Assembly: GCF_000980895.1 (NCBI RefSeq)
Contig: NZ_LAZX01000084.1
Coordinates: 1-64,000, forward strand
Reading direction: 5' to 3'
Origin: Sphingomonas sp. Ag1
Lineage (GTDB): Bacteria > Pseudomonadota > Alphaproteobacteria > Sphingomonadales > Sphingomonadaceae
Length of the DNA stretch: 64,000 nt
Every line of letters starts with the position of its first letter. Position 1 is the stretch's first letter. The notes under the pieces were generated by a model. It did not search any database, was not told the origin of the DNA, and saw only the letters and a program-made list of their open reading frames with translations. Positions 35,410 through 45,387 of this stretch are shown piece by piece. The position numbers and the translations under genes were made by a program.

Positions 35410-36705
35410 ATGATGTCCTATCGCACACTGCCCGGCAAAATGGTGCCCCTGATCCGGGCGACGTACCAGAACAAGTTCTTTCTCTGGAACATGTTCGGGA
35501 ACATCGGGCCGCTGGTGTTCGCATTGTTCGCGGTTCCGTACATCTACGGCAATGCGTCCAGGGAATATGTCGGGTTTCTTACGATAACCTGGGCTGCCAT
35601 CGGCTATACCGGCCTGTTCGACTTCGGCCTTTCGCGCGCCCTGTTGTACTTCGCTGCGGCCAGCAAGTTCAACCGGCAGACCGATCTGGAAGGGGCGATC
35701 AGGAAATCGGTGCTGTTCGCGATCGGCATATCGATCGCGATCAATCTTCTTCTGTATCTGTTCAGCGAGCGATTGTCGCAAAGCCTGGCCGTGCGCGGCG
35801 ACGACCAGCTGGCCGCGATGTTCATCATATCGGCCACCCTTCCGATCTATCTCGTCTCGAACATGATCCGGTCCTCGCTGGAGGGGCTGGAGATGTTCAA
35901 GGAGGCGAACATCTTCAAGTTCGCCGCCTATGTATCGCTGTTCCTGTGCCCGGCGGTGCTGATCGCGATTGAAGACCGCTCGCTGTCGCATGTCTGCGTG
36001 GCCTATGGCGCCGTGCGTCTGGCGTGCTGCCTGTACGCACTGGCCAAGCTGCTGCCTCGATTGGCCGAGCGCCGCGCGCCAGCGGCCGAGCGGGTATCGA
36101 TCCCGATCGGCAAGATCCTGGGTTTCGGGGGCTGGGCAACCGTGTCGTCCACCATCAGCCCGTTGATGGTCTATGGCGACCGGTTCGCGCTGGCCTATTT
36201 CAACGGCGCGTCGGCGATGGCGATCTACGCCCTGCTGCAGGAATTCATCGGCAAGACGATCCTGCTGAGCTCGTCCTACATCACGTCGATCCAGCCGAAG
36301 CTGGGCTATCTCGCCGAGCCGGAAGCGATGGATCTATACCGGCGCGAGCATAAGAACGTGATCCTGTTTTCGGTGATCATCTACGCCGGATGCCTGCTGG
36401 TCTCGCCGATATTCGTGGCGTTCTGGCTGGATGTCACGATCGCCGAAGTGGCGTTTCTCGCCGCGGCCATGTCGATCGGGTTCATGTTCAACTCGATAGC
36501 GCAGGCGCCGCTTGCCTATCTCCTTGCGCGTGGCCATCCCCGCAGGATCGCCCACGCCCACGTCGTGGAAGCGTTGCTCTATTTCCCGCTTCTGATTGTT
36601 GCCGCAAGGCAGCATGGCGTGGTCGGTGCTGCGATCGTCGGCGTGCTTCGTCAGATATTCGATTATGGGATCCTGTCATGGCAAGCTCGACGCCAAACCG
36701 CCTAA
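35410..36705 (+). CDS. wzx: Oligosaccharide flippase (Wzx-like)
   Basis: 431 residues with about 12 predicted membrane segments and the polysaccharide-biosynthesis / MOP-flippase look (WNMFGNIGPLVFALFAVPYI near the N-terminus, ATVSSTISPLMVYGDRFALA in the middle). It would flip the lipid-linked repeat unit to the periplasm. The downstream polymerase gene starts inside its 3' end. Sequence in this family is poorly conserved, so assignment rests on topology and context. Confidence 0.82.
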   Translation: MMSYRTLPGKMVPLIRATYQNKFFLWNMFGNIGPLVFALFAVPYIYGNASREYVGFLTITWAAIGYTGLFDFGLSRALLYFAAASKFNRQTDLEGAIRKSVLFAIGISIAINLLLYLFSERLSQSLAVRGDDQLAAMFIISATLPIYLVSNMIRSSLEGLEMFKEANIFKFAAYVSLFLCPAVLIAIEDRSLSHVCVAYGAVRLACCLYALAKLLPRLAERRAPAAERVSIPIGKILGFGGWATVSSTISPLMVYGDRFALAYFNGASAMAIYALLQEFIGKTILLSSSYITSIQPKLGYLAEPEAMDLYRREHKNVILFSVIIYAGCLLVSPIFVAFWLDVTIAEVAFLAAAMSIGFMFNSIAQAPLAYLLARGHPRRIAHAHVVEALLYFPLLIVAARQHGVVGAAIVGVLRQIFDYGILSWQARRQTA

Positions 36706-37844
36706 GCGAATACCTGCCCATGCTGGCATTCGTTGCCGCCTGGTTGCTTCAGATCGCTTATTTCATGGGATATGAATCCCGGATCTTCTTCACCTACGGG
36801 TTTGAGATCATTTCGCTGATCCTGCTGGCGGTGGGGGCGTACGTCACGGGATATCTTGCCTGCAAGATCCTGCCGCTGGGCAAGGGCGTCGCCGAGGTGT
36901 CGACCGTGACGTTATCGGATGCGCGTGCCGCAAAGATCCTGATGCAGGTCACGATCGTGATGGCGGCCTGCCTGATCTCGGCGAACATCCTCTTGCCGCT
37001 GGCGCGCGGCATGTCGCTGTCCAGCGCCCGGGAGATGGCGCTGGAAGGTTGGGAGACCGGCAGCGTCGTGACCCGGATCGTCGCGATCGCGGTCAACGTC
37101 ACGATCTCGTTCAGCCTGATGGCGATCATCGACCGGATCGACATCAAGGGCAGGTTTCCCCTGCTGCTAGTGCTGTTGTTCATCGCGCTGACCATTGCCG
37201 CTTATTCCCGCGCGCATCTTCTGATGGGCTTGTCGATCATCTCGACGAAATGGATCTCCCAATCAAAATACCGGCTATCCTACATCTTCTTCGTGTTCAT
37301 GCTGTTCTCGGCCCTGTTCTCGATTCTGTCGGTCATCACCAGCGTCGGAAGTGCGGATCGTGGATCAGGGATCGAGGACATATTGAAGAGCGTCGAAGTC
37401 TATGCCTTTGGCGGGGTGGCAGGGTTCGAATTCTTTTACACCACGGGATTTCCGCAATATGCTTCCCTGCTAACGGTGCCGCGTTTTATGTATTTCTTTC
37501 TTCCGGGGCTAGGTGCGCTGCCGCCATCCTATTTTCCGTTCATCGACACGGTTCCCCCGATCAACGTATTTAGTGCCTTGTATCCGCCGTTCCATGATTT
37601 TGGACATGTCGGTCTGGCCGGTTTCTTCCTTTTTTATGGCTTCATATCGGCGCTGGTCGCGCTGCTGTTTCAGCGCAAGGCCAATCGCTACCTGTGCGTG
37701 CTTTCGGGATTTCTCCTCTACGCGGCGCTGATGAGCCCGTTCGACGATCAGTTCATCCGCGGCCTGACCATTCTCATCCTCATGCTGACCGGGGCGGCAT
37801 TGTACGGGCTGATCCGCCGGATGATCCGCATGGGTCTGGAGTAA
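36678..37844 (+). CDS. wzy: Oligosaccharide repeat-unit polymerase (Wzy-like)
   Basis: 388 residues from the ATG at 36678, overlapping the flippase gene by 28 bp. About ten hydrophobic segments alternate with short loops. A long periplasmic loop near residues 230-310 contains GSADRGSGIEDILKSVEVYA and FFYTTGFPQYASLLTVPRFM. No specific motif, as usual for Wzy; the position between flippase and glycosyltransferase supports the call. The following gene starts one base after its stop. Confidence 0.72.
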   Translation: MASSTPNRLSEYLPMLAFVAAWLLQIAYFMGYESRIFFTYGFEIISLILLAVGAYVTGYLACKILPLGKGVAEVSTVTLSDARAAKILMQVTIVMAACLISANILLPLARGMSLSSAREMALEGWETGSVVTRIVAIAVNVTISFSLMAIIDRIDIKGRFPLLLVLLFIALTIAAYSRAHLLMGLSIISTKWISQSKYRLSYIFFVFMLFSALFSILSVITSVGSADRGSGIEDILKSVEVYAFGGVAGFEFFYTTGFPQYASLLTVPRFMYFFLPGLGALPPSYFPFIDTVPPINVFSALYPPFHDFGHVGLAGFFLFYGFISALVALLFQRKANRYLCVLSGFLLYAALMSPFDDQFIRGLTILILMLTGAALYGLIRRMIRMGLE

Positions 37845-38621
37845 ATGTCTCTCATGCCAGCAGCAGGCCCGGCGCAAGGCGGCGTGTCGATCCTTGTGGC
37901 GACCTACAACGGTGCCAGATATCTCGCTGACCAGATGGACTCGATCCTGGCGCAGGTCGCGCCAGACGACGAGGTCATCGTCGTGGACGACGGCTCGTCC
38001 GACACCACGTTCGCGATGCTGTCGGACTATGCGGCGCGGTTCCCGTGCGTCACCGCGCTTCGCAACGATCGGAACATGGGCGTGCGCAAGACGTTCGAGC
38101 GGCTGCTCGGCCTCTCCACCAGGAATATCGTCTTCCTCAGCGACCAGGACGATATCTGGATCGAGGGCCGAAAGGCCCGCATGATCGAGGCATTGCAGCA
38201 GGGAGGCTGTGTCGCGGTGCTGGCCAATTCGCTCGTCATGACGGATGAGGGCATCGGCCGGTCGTTCTTTCCCGAAGGGCATCGCCCCGACGTCGGCTCG
38301 GTCGCGCGTACCTTTGTTCGCAATCCGTTCATCGGCTGCTGCATGGCGTTCCGGCGCGAGGTGCTGGCAGTCGCGCTGCCGTTCCCGGCGAGCATTTCGA
38401 TGCACGACTGGTGGATCGGCACCTGTGCCATGGCGATCGGCGAGGTGCGCTACGTGGCGGCGCCGTCGCTGTTGTATCGCCGCCACGGCGCCAACCAATC
38501 GTCCAGCACGCGGCGATCCTGGCGCGTCGTGCTGAACGATCGGCGCGGCAACCTGCTGGCGCTGGCGGCGCTGGCGGCGCGGCTCGTGCGTTTGCGCCGG
38601 CAACAGCATGATGCGGCATGA
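37845..38621 (+). CDS. Glycosyltransferase family 2
   Basis: 258 residues. GT-A fold: SILVATYNGARYL at 15-27, VVDDGSSD at 46-53 and the metal-binding LSDQDDIW (Asp100, Asp102-103). HDWWI later in the protein supplies the usual ED/DD-type acceptor region. This subgroup often transfers rhamnose or related sugars in O-antigen loci (from memory), which would use the dTDP-rhamnose made here. It follows the polymerase gene without a gap. Confidence 0.9.
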   Translation: MSLMPAAGPAQGGVSILVATYNGARYLADQMDSILAQVAPDDEVIVVDDGSSDTTFAMLSDYAARFPCVTALRNDRNMGVRKTFERLLGLSTRNIVFLSDQDDIWIEGRKARMIEALQQGGCVAVLANSLVMTDEGIGRSFFPEGHRPDVGSVARTFVRNPFIGCCMAFRREVLAVALPFPASISMHDWWIGTCAMAIGEVRYVAAPSLLYRRHGANQSSSTRRSWRVVLNDRRGNLLALAALAARLVRLRRQQHDAA

Positions 38622-38655
38622 CGGCGCCATGCGCTGCGCGAAGGAGGCGATGATC

Positions 38656-40473
38656 ATGGCGCTGAGCCGACGCGCGCTATTGGCGGTTGCGGCATCCGGC
38701 ACGCTGGCGCGGGCCGCGCCGGTGCGGCCGGACGGGGCCGATCCGCAGGACAGGGACGCAGTCTCCTTGCGCGATCACGGCGCCGATCCCAGCGGTGCCA
38801 CCAGCTCAGTGGCGGCGTTCGCTGCGGCGCTGGCGGCGGGCCGGCGCGTGACGGGCGCACCGGGCGACGTGTACCTGCTCGACGCGCCGGTCGTGGTGCC
38901 CGCCGGGCGCGCGATCATCGGCAATGGCGGCACGCTCAAGATCGGCGCGAACGCGATCGGCCTGAAGCTTGCGCATGACGGATGCGAGGTGAGCGGCTGG
39001 TCGATCCGGGGCAACAATGGCCGCTATGCGGTGCTCAACACCGGTCGGGGCAACACGTTCAGCAACAATGTCTGCACCGGCGACATCGGGCATTTCTTCT
39101 TTTCCACCGGCGCGGACCATGTCACCGCGATCGGCAACCGGGTCGAGGGGCTGAGCGCCGGCACCGAGATCACGACCGCGATCGTGATGGAAAAATCACG
39201 CCACATCACGGTGAAGAACAATCATTTCGAGCAGATCCCGGTCGGCTGGAGCGTCCAGATCCGCGATGGCTCCAGCAACTTCGTCGTGGCGGACAACAGC
39301 TTTCTCCAGACCCGGTGGACCGACAGCCGCAAGGCGATGGCCGGCCAGCGCGTCTTCACCTTCGACCTGAAATCGCGCTGCCACCTCAAGAAGGTGCAAA
39401 TCAACGGCAGGCCATTGTCGCTCGGGTATGCGATCAGCGGCGCGGGGCCCTCCTATACCGTAACGTTCCAGAGCGGGCGGGCGGCCGGCGAGATCATCAC
39501 GCTTGTCGGGTATCGCGGCGCGGAGAACATCCAGATCAACACGGGATCGCACGACGGCGTCATCACCGGCAACACGATCGACGGCACGGGTGACAGCGGC
39601 ATCATCTGCCTGGGATCGCACCTCCTCGTTACCAGCAATACCGTTCGCAACTGCGGCTATGCCGGGATCGCGATCTACGGCGATCAGAACTACATTGCGG
39701 TGACGAACAACACGATCGCGGATTGCGCGCAACTGGACGACGGACGTTCGAGCCCGGACGATCCGCGGCTTGCATCGGTGTTCGCCGGCGCGATCCTTGC
39801 CAGCGGCGAAGAGGCGACCATCACGGGAAACCGCATCACCAACGACGCCGGAACGATGCGCTATGCCATTCGCATCAACAAGGCCAACATGGCGCTGCGT
39901 ACCGACGGGGGCGCCACGATCGCCATTTCCGGCAACAGGATCAGCGGCGATTATGCCGACGGGCGGATCAGCGCGCCCAACGAAACCACCGGCGCGCGGA
40001 TCAACTCGATTGCGGTGGACGGCCCCGAGGTGCGCTATCCCGGCACGATCGACCTTGATCGGCCCTGGATCAATGCGCCGCCTCCCGACGATCATTTCGG
40101 CACCAAGGGTTTCGGCAAGACCTGGGCGATCCGTGACACAGCGGTCAGAAAGGACGGCGCCGCCTCGCTTCGCACGATTGCCGGCGAGCATGTCGAATTC
40201 GCTCTGCTGCAGGCCGCGATCCTGCGCAATTGCAACGTAACCGTGTCGTTCTGGGCGAAGGCGGTGAGCGGCAGCAGCTACGTCAGCGTGTTCACGGCAT
40301 TGGAAGGGCTGCTCCATCCGCTGACCGCGCAGATCACCGCCACGACCTGGAAACGCTATACGATCAGCTTCCCGCTGACCGCGAAACTGGCGGACACCAT
40401 TCTCATCCGTTGCGGGGCGACGAGCGGAAGCGCCAACATCCAGCATATCGCGATCGTCGGCCACCGCCTGTGA
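38656..40473 (+). CDS. Exported right-handed beta-helix protein (polysaccharide lyase/hydrolase-like)
   Basis: 605 residues from the ATG at 38656, eight bases after a perfect AAGGAGG ribosome site. The N-terminus MALSRRALLAVAASGTLARA has the twin-arginine pattern SRRALL, so Tat export of a folded protein is likely. A DPSGATSSVAAFAAALAAG segment is the typical entry of pectate-lyase-superfamily beta-helices. Parallel-helix coils follow (NNHFEQIPV, GNTIDGTGDSGIICLGSH, SNTVRNCGYAGIAIYGD). The last ~130 residues look like a carbohydrate-binding jelly roll. In Wzy loci such enzymes cut or release the polymer. Catalytic residues could not be assigned. Confidence 0.78.
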   Translation: MALSRRALLAVAASGTLARAAPVRPDGADPQDRDAVSLRDHGADPSGATSSVAAFAAALAAGRRVTGAPGDVYLLDAPVVVPAGRAIIGNGGTLKIGANAIGLKLAHDGCEVSGWSIRGNNGRYAVLNTGRGNTFSNNVCTGDIGHFFFSTGADHVTAIGNRVEGLSAGTEITTAIVMEKSRHITVKNNHFEQIPVGWSVQIRDGSSNFVVADNSFLQTRWTDSRKAMAGQRVFTFDLKSRCHLKKVQINGRPLSLGYAISGAGPSYTVTFQSGRAAGEIITLVGYRGAENIQINTGSHDGVITGNTIDGTGDSGIICLGSHLLVTSNTVRNCGYAGIAIYGDQNYIAVTNNTIADCAQLDDGRSSPDDPRLASVFAGAILASGEEATITGNRITNDAGTMRYAIRINKANMALRTDGGATIAISGNRISGDYADGRISAPNETTGARINSIAVDGPEVRYPGTIDLDRPWINAPPPDDHFGTKGFGKTWAIRDTAVRKDGAASLRTIAGEHVEFALLQAAILRNCNVTVSFWAKAVSGSSYVSVFTALEGLLHPLTAQITATTWKRYTISFPLTAKLADTILIRCGATSGSANIQHIAIVGHRL

Positions 40474-40548
40474 TCGCCTGCGCTGCAGCGGGCATCGATC
40501 GCCGCAATCGATCCGGCGGCGACGACCCGTGCCGCGCGCGATTTGTCG

Positions 40549-41469
40549 TCAGATCGCGCCGGACAGAAGCGCGGCGCGCAGCTGCAACACGGATCGCCGC
40601 GTCCGCCTGAACCGTGACGCGTGCCGGATCAGCCACCAATGGTTGCCGGCGCCACCGCGCGCGATGGCATCCAGGACGCGCCGTTCATCGGCATGGCCGG
40701 CGATGACGTGCCGCAGCCAGAGGATATGGTCGCGATACCAACCCGAACGCGTCAGGCGGAATTTGGCGATCACATCGCCCCATCCGCGCCGCGCGCCATA
40801 TAGATTGGATGCGTGCTGGCGATACACGATGCCGGAGGCCGGATCGCGGAACCACTTCAGGCCGTGCGAGCGGCAGATGGCATAGACGATCCAGTCGTGC
40901 GACGCGCCCGGGCACAAGGGCGGGGCCTTTGCGATCACCGCGGCCGCCAGCTGCGCGGCCTTGGCGGTCAGCACATAGGTGCATCCGGCCGACGCGCCCT
41001 GGAACAGATAGTCGAGGTCCGCGTCCGCCCCTTCCTTGTGCAGCATCCAGGCGGCGTTGCGGCCCTGATGATAGGCGATGAGGTCCGACGAATAGCCGTC
41101 CACGCCATGCCGGGTCATGGCCGCGATCGCATGGGCTAGCTTGTCGGGCATCCACACATCGTCCTGGTCGGCGAAGGCGATGTAGTCGTGTTGCGCCAGA
41201 TCGACGTCGGCCAGCAAGGCAAAGAAGCTGCCGGTTGCCGATCCGGTGCGGATCCCGCGATTGTCGATGGTGGTGATCTGGTGGGGAAAGCGGTCGGCCA
41301 GCCGGGCGACGATGTCGGTGGTCGCATCCTGCGACCCGTCGTCGCGCACATAGACATGCACGTGCACGTCGCGCTGCCACAACAGCGACAGCAGCTGGTC
41401 CTCGCAATGAGCCGCGCCGTTGAAGGTCGCCAGCAACACGCCCACTGTTGGAGTCACGGTACGATCCAC
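40549..41469 (-). CDS. Glycosyltransferase family 2 (divergent gene)
   Basis: The frame is open to 41583, but family sequence starts at PTVGVLLATFNGA; I place the start at the GTG at 41469 (306 residues), with a GTG at 41457 possible. VYVRDDGSQDAT and FADQDDVWMPDK are the nucleotide- and metal-binding motifs, and SHDWIVYAIC supplies the acceptor-site acid. It is the only gene of the locus's right half on the minus strand. With the enzyme at 37845 and the initiating transferase it gives three sugar-adding enzymes, so the repeat may be about a trisaccharide if nothing lies elsewhere. Confidence 0.85.
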   Translation of the reverse strand: MDRTVTPTVGVLLATFNGAAHCEDQLLSLLWQRDVHVHVYVRDDGSQDATTDIVARLADRFPHQITTIDNRGIRTGSATGSFFALLADVDLAQHDYIAFADQDDVWMPDKLAHAIAAMTRHGVDGYSSDLIAYHQGRNAAWMLHKEGADADLDYLFQGASAGCTYVLTAKAAQLAAAVIAKAPPLCPGASHDWIVYAICRSHGLKWFRDPASGIVYRQHASNLYGARRGWGDVIAKFRLTRSGWYRDHILWLRHVIAGHADERRVLDAIARGGAGNHWWLIRHASRFRRTRRSVLQLRAALLSGAI

Positions 41470-41977
41470 CAAAACACCGCTCGCTTCATGGTTGCAGACC
41501 GCAGCCGTCCGCTGCGTGTCGTAAAGGCCGCCTGGCGCGGCTGCTCCGCTGCCTGTGCCTGTAACGCGTATCGCAGGGCACACAAGATCGCGGGCGGACG
41601 GGAGATCGGAGCCATTCTGGCGCCGATCTGGACATTTGTCGCATTATGGTTACGGAAGGCGGCCTGCTTTTTGAACGCCAAGCGACCGCTTCCCCACGCG
41701 GGGCAGGGTGGACCATTCACGGGACGGTATTTTCTGTCTGAACCTTCCGAGACGGCCGCCAGGCAGGCGTCAGGCAGATGGACGGGTGTCAGGGCTGTCC
41801 CGATAACCGCATCGTCCGCACGGGCGTACGCGAGCGGATCGCCGTCATGTCCGGCCGTCGCCACGCAAGGGCAGGGTACGGCTGATTGCCGGGCGGCGTC
41901 ACCCATGACAAAGCATGACCGATGGATGAAGCGCGCGCGTGCCGCATCCATGGGTGCCAGTTATCCGGAGTGAATCG
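41470..41977. promoter_or_regulatory. Long divergent intergenic region in the polysaccharide locus
   Basis: About 500 bp between the divergent glycosyltransferase and the PglF-like gene. No gene is seen. GGAG lies seven bases before the ATG at 41978. Its length suggests regulated promoters in both directions; clear boxes or repeats were not identified. Confidence 0.4.
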
Positions 41978-43900
41978 ATGCGTTTGATTGCCGATCCCCT
42001 GCTGGCCCTGCCAAGGGGATCCAAGCGGGTGATGGCCGCAACGATCGACATGGCGTTATGCGCGCTGACGATCTGGATGGCCTATTACCTGCGGCTTGGC
42101 TATTTCATCTCGCTTGCGGGCCGGCCCAGTGTCGCGGTGGGGCTGTCGATCGCGCTTGCCTTGCCGGCCTTCCACGTCGCGGGCATGTATCGCATGGCGT
42201 TTCGGCGTGCCGGCGCCGAGATGATCCCGGTCGCCGCGCTGGCCTGCGCGGCTTATGGCCTGTGCTATGTGACGATCATCTCGGCCTACGCCTTTGACAA
42301 CATCCCCCGTACGATCGGCATTGTTCAGCCGATCCTGCTGTTTCTGGCAGTGTGCGGCGTGCGCCTCACCGTGGGCTATGTGCTGGGAGGGCGGATGCAG
42401 CGGCGGTTCGACGCCAGGCCGCGTAGCCGCGTCCTGATCTATGGCGCGGGTTCCTCCGGGCGTCAGCTGGCGGTCGCGATTAGCGACAGCCGCGAATCCC
42501 ACGTCCTTGGCTTCATCGACGATGATCGCTCAATCCAGGGGACGCGGGTCAATGGCTTGCGCGTCTATGCGCCCAACGATCTTGCCGCCCTGGTGGAAAG
42601 CAAGGGGATCGACGACATCCTGCTCGCTTTGCCTTCCGCCTCACGCCAGAGGCGCAACGAGATCATCCAGGATCTGCGACCCTTGTCGGTGAGCGTGCGT
42701 ACGCTGCCCGGGCTGATGGATCTGGCCCACGGCCGGGTCGAGGCAAGCGACCTGCGCGAACTCACCATAGAGGATCTGCTCAGCCGCGATCCGGTCGATC
42801 CGGACATGAACGTGGTCCGGGGCAAGGTGGCAGGCAAGACGGTGCTTGTCACCGGCGCCGGCGGGTCGATCGGAAGCGAATTGTGCCGGCAAATTCTGGC
42901 AGCCGAGCCGGCGCGGATCTTGCTGCTGGAACAGAGCGAATTCGCGCTCTACGCGATCCACCGCAATCTCGACGAGGTTTCACAGATCGAGATCGTGCCC
43001 TTGCTGGGCTCCGTGACCGATGAATTCCGCGTATCGCAGATCATGCAGGCCTGGCGGCCGGACATCGTCTTCCACGCGGCTGCCTACAAACATGTGCCGC
43101 TGGTTGAGCACAATCCGCTCGAAGGATTGCGCAACAACGTGATCGGCACCCGCCGTGTCGCCGAACTCGCCGTCAAGTTCGGCGTGAAGGACCTGGTTCT
43201 TGTCAGCACCGACAAGGCGGTGCGGCCGACGAACATCATGGGCGCCACCAAGCGGCTGGCCGAGCTGATCCTGCAGGGGTTGGCGGCGGAGGAAACCGGC
43301 ACGCGTTTCTCCATGGTCCGGTTCGGCAACGTCCTGGGATCGAGCGGATCGGTGGTGCCGTTGTTCCGCGAACAGATCCGGCAGGGCGGACCGATCACCA
43401 TCACCCACAGTGACATCACACGCTATTTCATGACGATCCCCGAGGCTGCGCAGCTGGTGGTTCAGGCAAGTGCAATGGCATCGGGCGGGGAAGTGTTCGT
43501 GCTCGACATGGGCGAACCCGTGCGGATCGCCGATCTGGCCCGCAACATGATCGAATTGTGCGGTCTGACGGTGCGGTCGGCGGCCAATCCGCTTGGCGAC
43601 ATCGAGATCGTCACCATCGGCATGCGCCCCGGCGAGAAGCTGTACGAGGAATTGCTGATCGGGAACGATCCGCGGACCACGGCCCATCCCCGCATCATGA
43701 TGGCATCCGAACACCATATTCCCTGGGCGACGCTGGAGCCGCAGCTGCGCACGCTGGAGGTGCTGATCGACACGGGGGCGGTTGCGGCAGCGCGGGGCCT
43801 GCTGTGCGAGCTGGTCGAGGAATTCACGCCGGCGAGCGACATCGTCGATCTGGTGTCGTTGCACGTCGCGTCGGACCAGGCGGTCGGCGAACCGCTGTAG
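41978..43900 (+). CDS. Membrane-bound NDP-sugar 4,6-dehydratase (PglF/CapD/EpsC-like)
   Basis: 640 residues. Four N-terminal membrane helices (about 20-135), a first Rossmann domain (VLIYGAGSSGRQLA) and a C-terminal SDR-type catalytic domain. The latter has GAGGSIGS at 293-300, AYKHVPL at 369-375 and STDKAV at 410-415 with the Met421/Lys425 pair that replaces Tyr/Lys in this family. It converts UDP-GlcNAc to the 4-keto-6-deoxy sugar, the entry to bacillosamine-type sugars. The partners are the aminotransferase at 33602, the acyltransferase at 24165 and the initiating transferase at 34741. GGAG precedes the chosen ATG. Confidence 0.93.
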   Translation: MRLIADPLLALPRGSKRVMAATIDMALCALTIWMAYYLRLGYFISLAGRPSVAVGLSIALALPAFHVAGMYRMAFRRAGAEMIPVAALACAAYGLCYVTIISAYAFDNIPRTIGIVQPILLFLAVCGVRLTVGYVLGGRMQRRFDARPRSRVLIYGAGSSGRQLAVAISDSRESHVLGFIDDDRSIQGTRVNGLRVYAPNDLAALVESKGIDDILLALPSASRQRRNEIIQDLRPLSVSVRTLPGLMDLAHGRVEASDLRELTIEDLLSRDPVDPDMNVVRGKVAGKTVLVTGAGGSIGSELCRQILAAEPARILLLEQSEFALYAIHRNLDEVSQIEIVPLLGSVTDEFRVSQIMQAWRPDIVFHAAAYKHVPLVEHNPLEGLRNNVIGTRRVAELAVKFGVKDLVLVSTDKAVRPTNIMGATKRLAELILQGLAAEETGTRFSMVRFGNVLGSSGSVVPLFREQIRQGGPITITHSDITRYFMTIPEAAQLVVQASAMASGGEVFVLDMGEPVRIADLARNMIELCGLTVRSAANPLGDIEIVTIGMRPGEKLYEELLIGNDPRTTAHPRIMMASEHHIPWATLEPQLRTLEVLIDTGAVAAARGLLCELVEEFTPASDIVDLVSLHVASDQAVGEPL

Positions 43901-43963
43901 CTGACAAGGGCATCATGAACGCGACATCATCCCGCCGCCGGCACGCCTAGGTTGACCATTCCC

Positions 43964-45346
43964 ATGCCCAACGCATCATCCGTTCGCCTCCTGCGCAGGC
44001 CAAGCCTGCCCTTTGTTCTGTTTTGCGTGTTTCTGGCCGTTCTGTGGCTGGCGGGCGGGGCAGCCCGCGCCAACGTCTTCGGTCAGGTCGTCGTGCGACT
44101 GGCGGCGGTGGTATCGCTGTTCGTCTTGGTGCTGTTCGGCGATCAACCGGTGATGGCCCGCGCCCGGCCAATCTGGTGGCTGCTGTTTGCGGCCATCGGC
44201 CTGGCGATCATCCAGTTGATCCCCTTGCCGCCGGCGCTGTGGCAGGTGCTGCCGGGGCGTGCGATGTTTGCGGAGGCGACGCTTGGCCATCCGCAACCCT
44301 GGCGTCCTCTGGCGCTTGTGCCGGGCACCGCTATCAATGCGCTTGCATCGCTGCTCGTGCCGCTGGTCACGCTGGCCATGGTGAGCAGCATTCGGCAGGA
44401 CGAACGCGCTTTGCTGCCCGGCGCGATCCTGCTCATGATCGTCGCCGCCAACCTGCTTGGTTTGTTGCAGCTTTCGGGAGCCGGCTTCAATAATCCGCTC
44501 ATTAACGACAGCGTCGGCGAAATGAGCGGCATCTTTGCCAACCGCAATCACTTCGCGCTTCTTCTGGCACTGGGCTGCCTGCTGGTGCCGGCTTGGGTGT
44601 TCGCCAGCGGCAACCGTTCGCGCGGGCGGGCGGTGATCGGGCTCGGGCTGGCGCTGCTGTTCCTGCTGACGATCCTGGCGAGCGGCTCGCGCGCGGGGCT
44701 GTTGCTGGGTGCGCTGGCGCTTTGCGGCGGGATGCTGGTGGCGCGGGGCAGCATCAGGCGGGCATTGCGCCGCGCGCCGGCCTGGGCGTTTCCCGCGCTG
44801 ATCGCGGCTATTGTCGCGGTGGTCGGCGCGTTCGTGCTGATCAGCGTTGCGGCGGATCGTGCGGTGTCGATCCAGCGGATTTTCGAGATCAGTGCCGGTC
44901 AGGATATGCGTGGCCGCGCCCTCCCTACCGTATGGGCTATGACGCTTGGCTATTTCCCCGTGGGCACGGGCCTGGGCAGCTTCGATCCCGTGTTCCGCAT
45001 TCACGAGCCGTTGGCACTACTGAAACCCACCTATTTCAACCATGCGCATAACGATCTGCTCGAAATCGTGCTCGATGCCGGCCTGCCGGGACTGTTGTTG
45101 TTGATGGCTGCTTTGACATGGTGGGGGTGGGCGAGCATCGGGGCTTGGCGGGCCGGAACCGCTGGAACCGAGGTCGCCCTGGCTCGAATCGGCTCCATCA
45201 TGCTGTTGTTGATGGTGCTGGCCAGCGCCTTCGACTATCCGGCGCGCACGCCGACGATGATGATGATGATCGTGGTTGCTGCGCTGTGGCTGCATGGGGA
45301 CCAGCCGGCCCGACGTAGCCAAGCTTTACCTCGGACCGAGCGCTAA
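43964..45346 (+). CDS. O-antigen ligase family membrane protein
   Basis: 460 residues from the ATG at 43964 (a TTG in frame lies 12 bp upstream). About 12 hydrophobic segments. GIFANRNHFALLLAL, ASGSRAGLLLGAL, and GLGSFDPVFRIHEP with FNHAHNDLLEIVLDAGLPG are the Wzy_C/WaaL hallmarks; the HNDLLEI block lies in the periplasmic loop. Between dehydratase and export genes it could ligate the polymer to an acceptor or act as a second polymerase. I considered an exosortase but saw no exosortase Cys/Arg/His pattern. Confidence 0.82.
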   Translation: MPNASSVRLLRRPSLPFVLFCVFLAVLWLAGGAARANVFGQVVVRLAAVVSLFVLVLFGDQPVMARARPIWWLLFAAIGLAIIQLIPLPPALWQVLPGRAMFAEATLGHPQPWRPLALVPGTAINALASLLVPLVTLAMVSSIRQDERALLPGAILLMIVAANLLGLLQLSGAGFNNPLINDSVGEMSGIFANRNHFALLLALGCLLVPAWVFASGNRSRGRAVIGLGLALLFLLTILASGSRAGLLLGALALCGGMLVARGSIRRALRRAPAWAFPALIAAIVAVVGAFVLISVAADRAVSIQRIFEISAGQDMRGRALPTVWAMTLGYFPVGTGLGSFDPVFRIHEPLALLKPTYFNHAHNDLLEIVLDAGLPGLLLLMAALTWWGWASIGAWRAGTAGTEVALARIGSIMLLLMVLASAFDYPARTPTMMMMIVVAALWLHGDQPARRSQALPRTER

Positions 45347-45387
45347 CTATGGCCCTGCAGTCCCTAACCTGAAAGCATCGCAGCTGC

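Noticed and set aside
39196..40464. A 422-codon minus-strand frame
   Set aside because: Antisense shadow of the beta-helix gene, whose plus-strand product has a signal peptide, ribosome site and family fold.
42980..43864. Long minus-strand frame with His/Gln-rich product
   Set aside because: Antisense to the PglF-like dehydratase; no family resemblance.
43964..45346. Considered as an exosortase to pair with the PEP-CTERM protein
   Set aside because: It has the Wzy_C/O-antigen-ligase loop motifs and no exosortase catalytic pattern that I could see.
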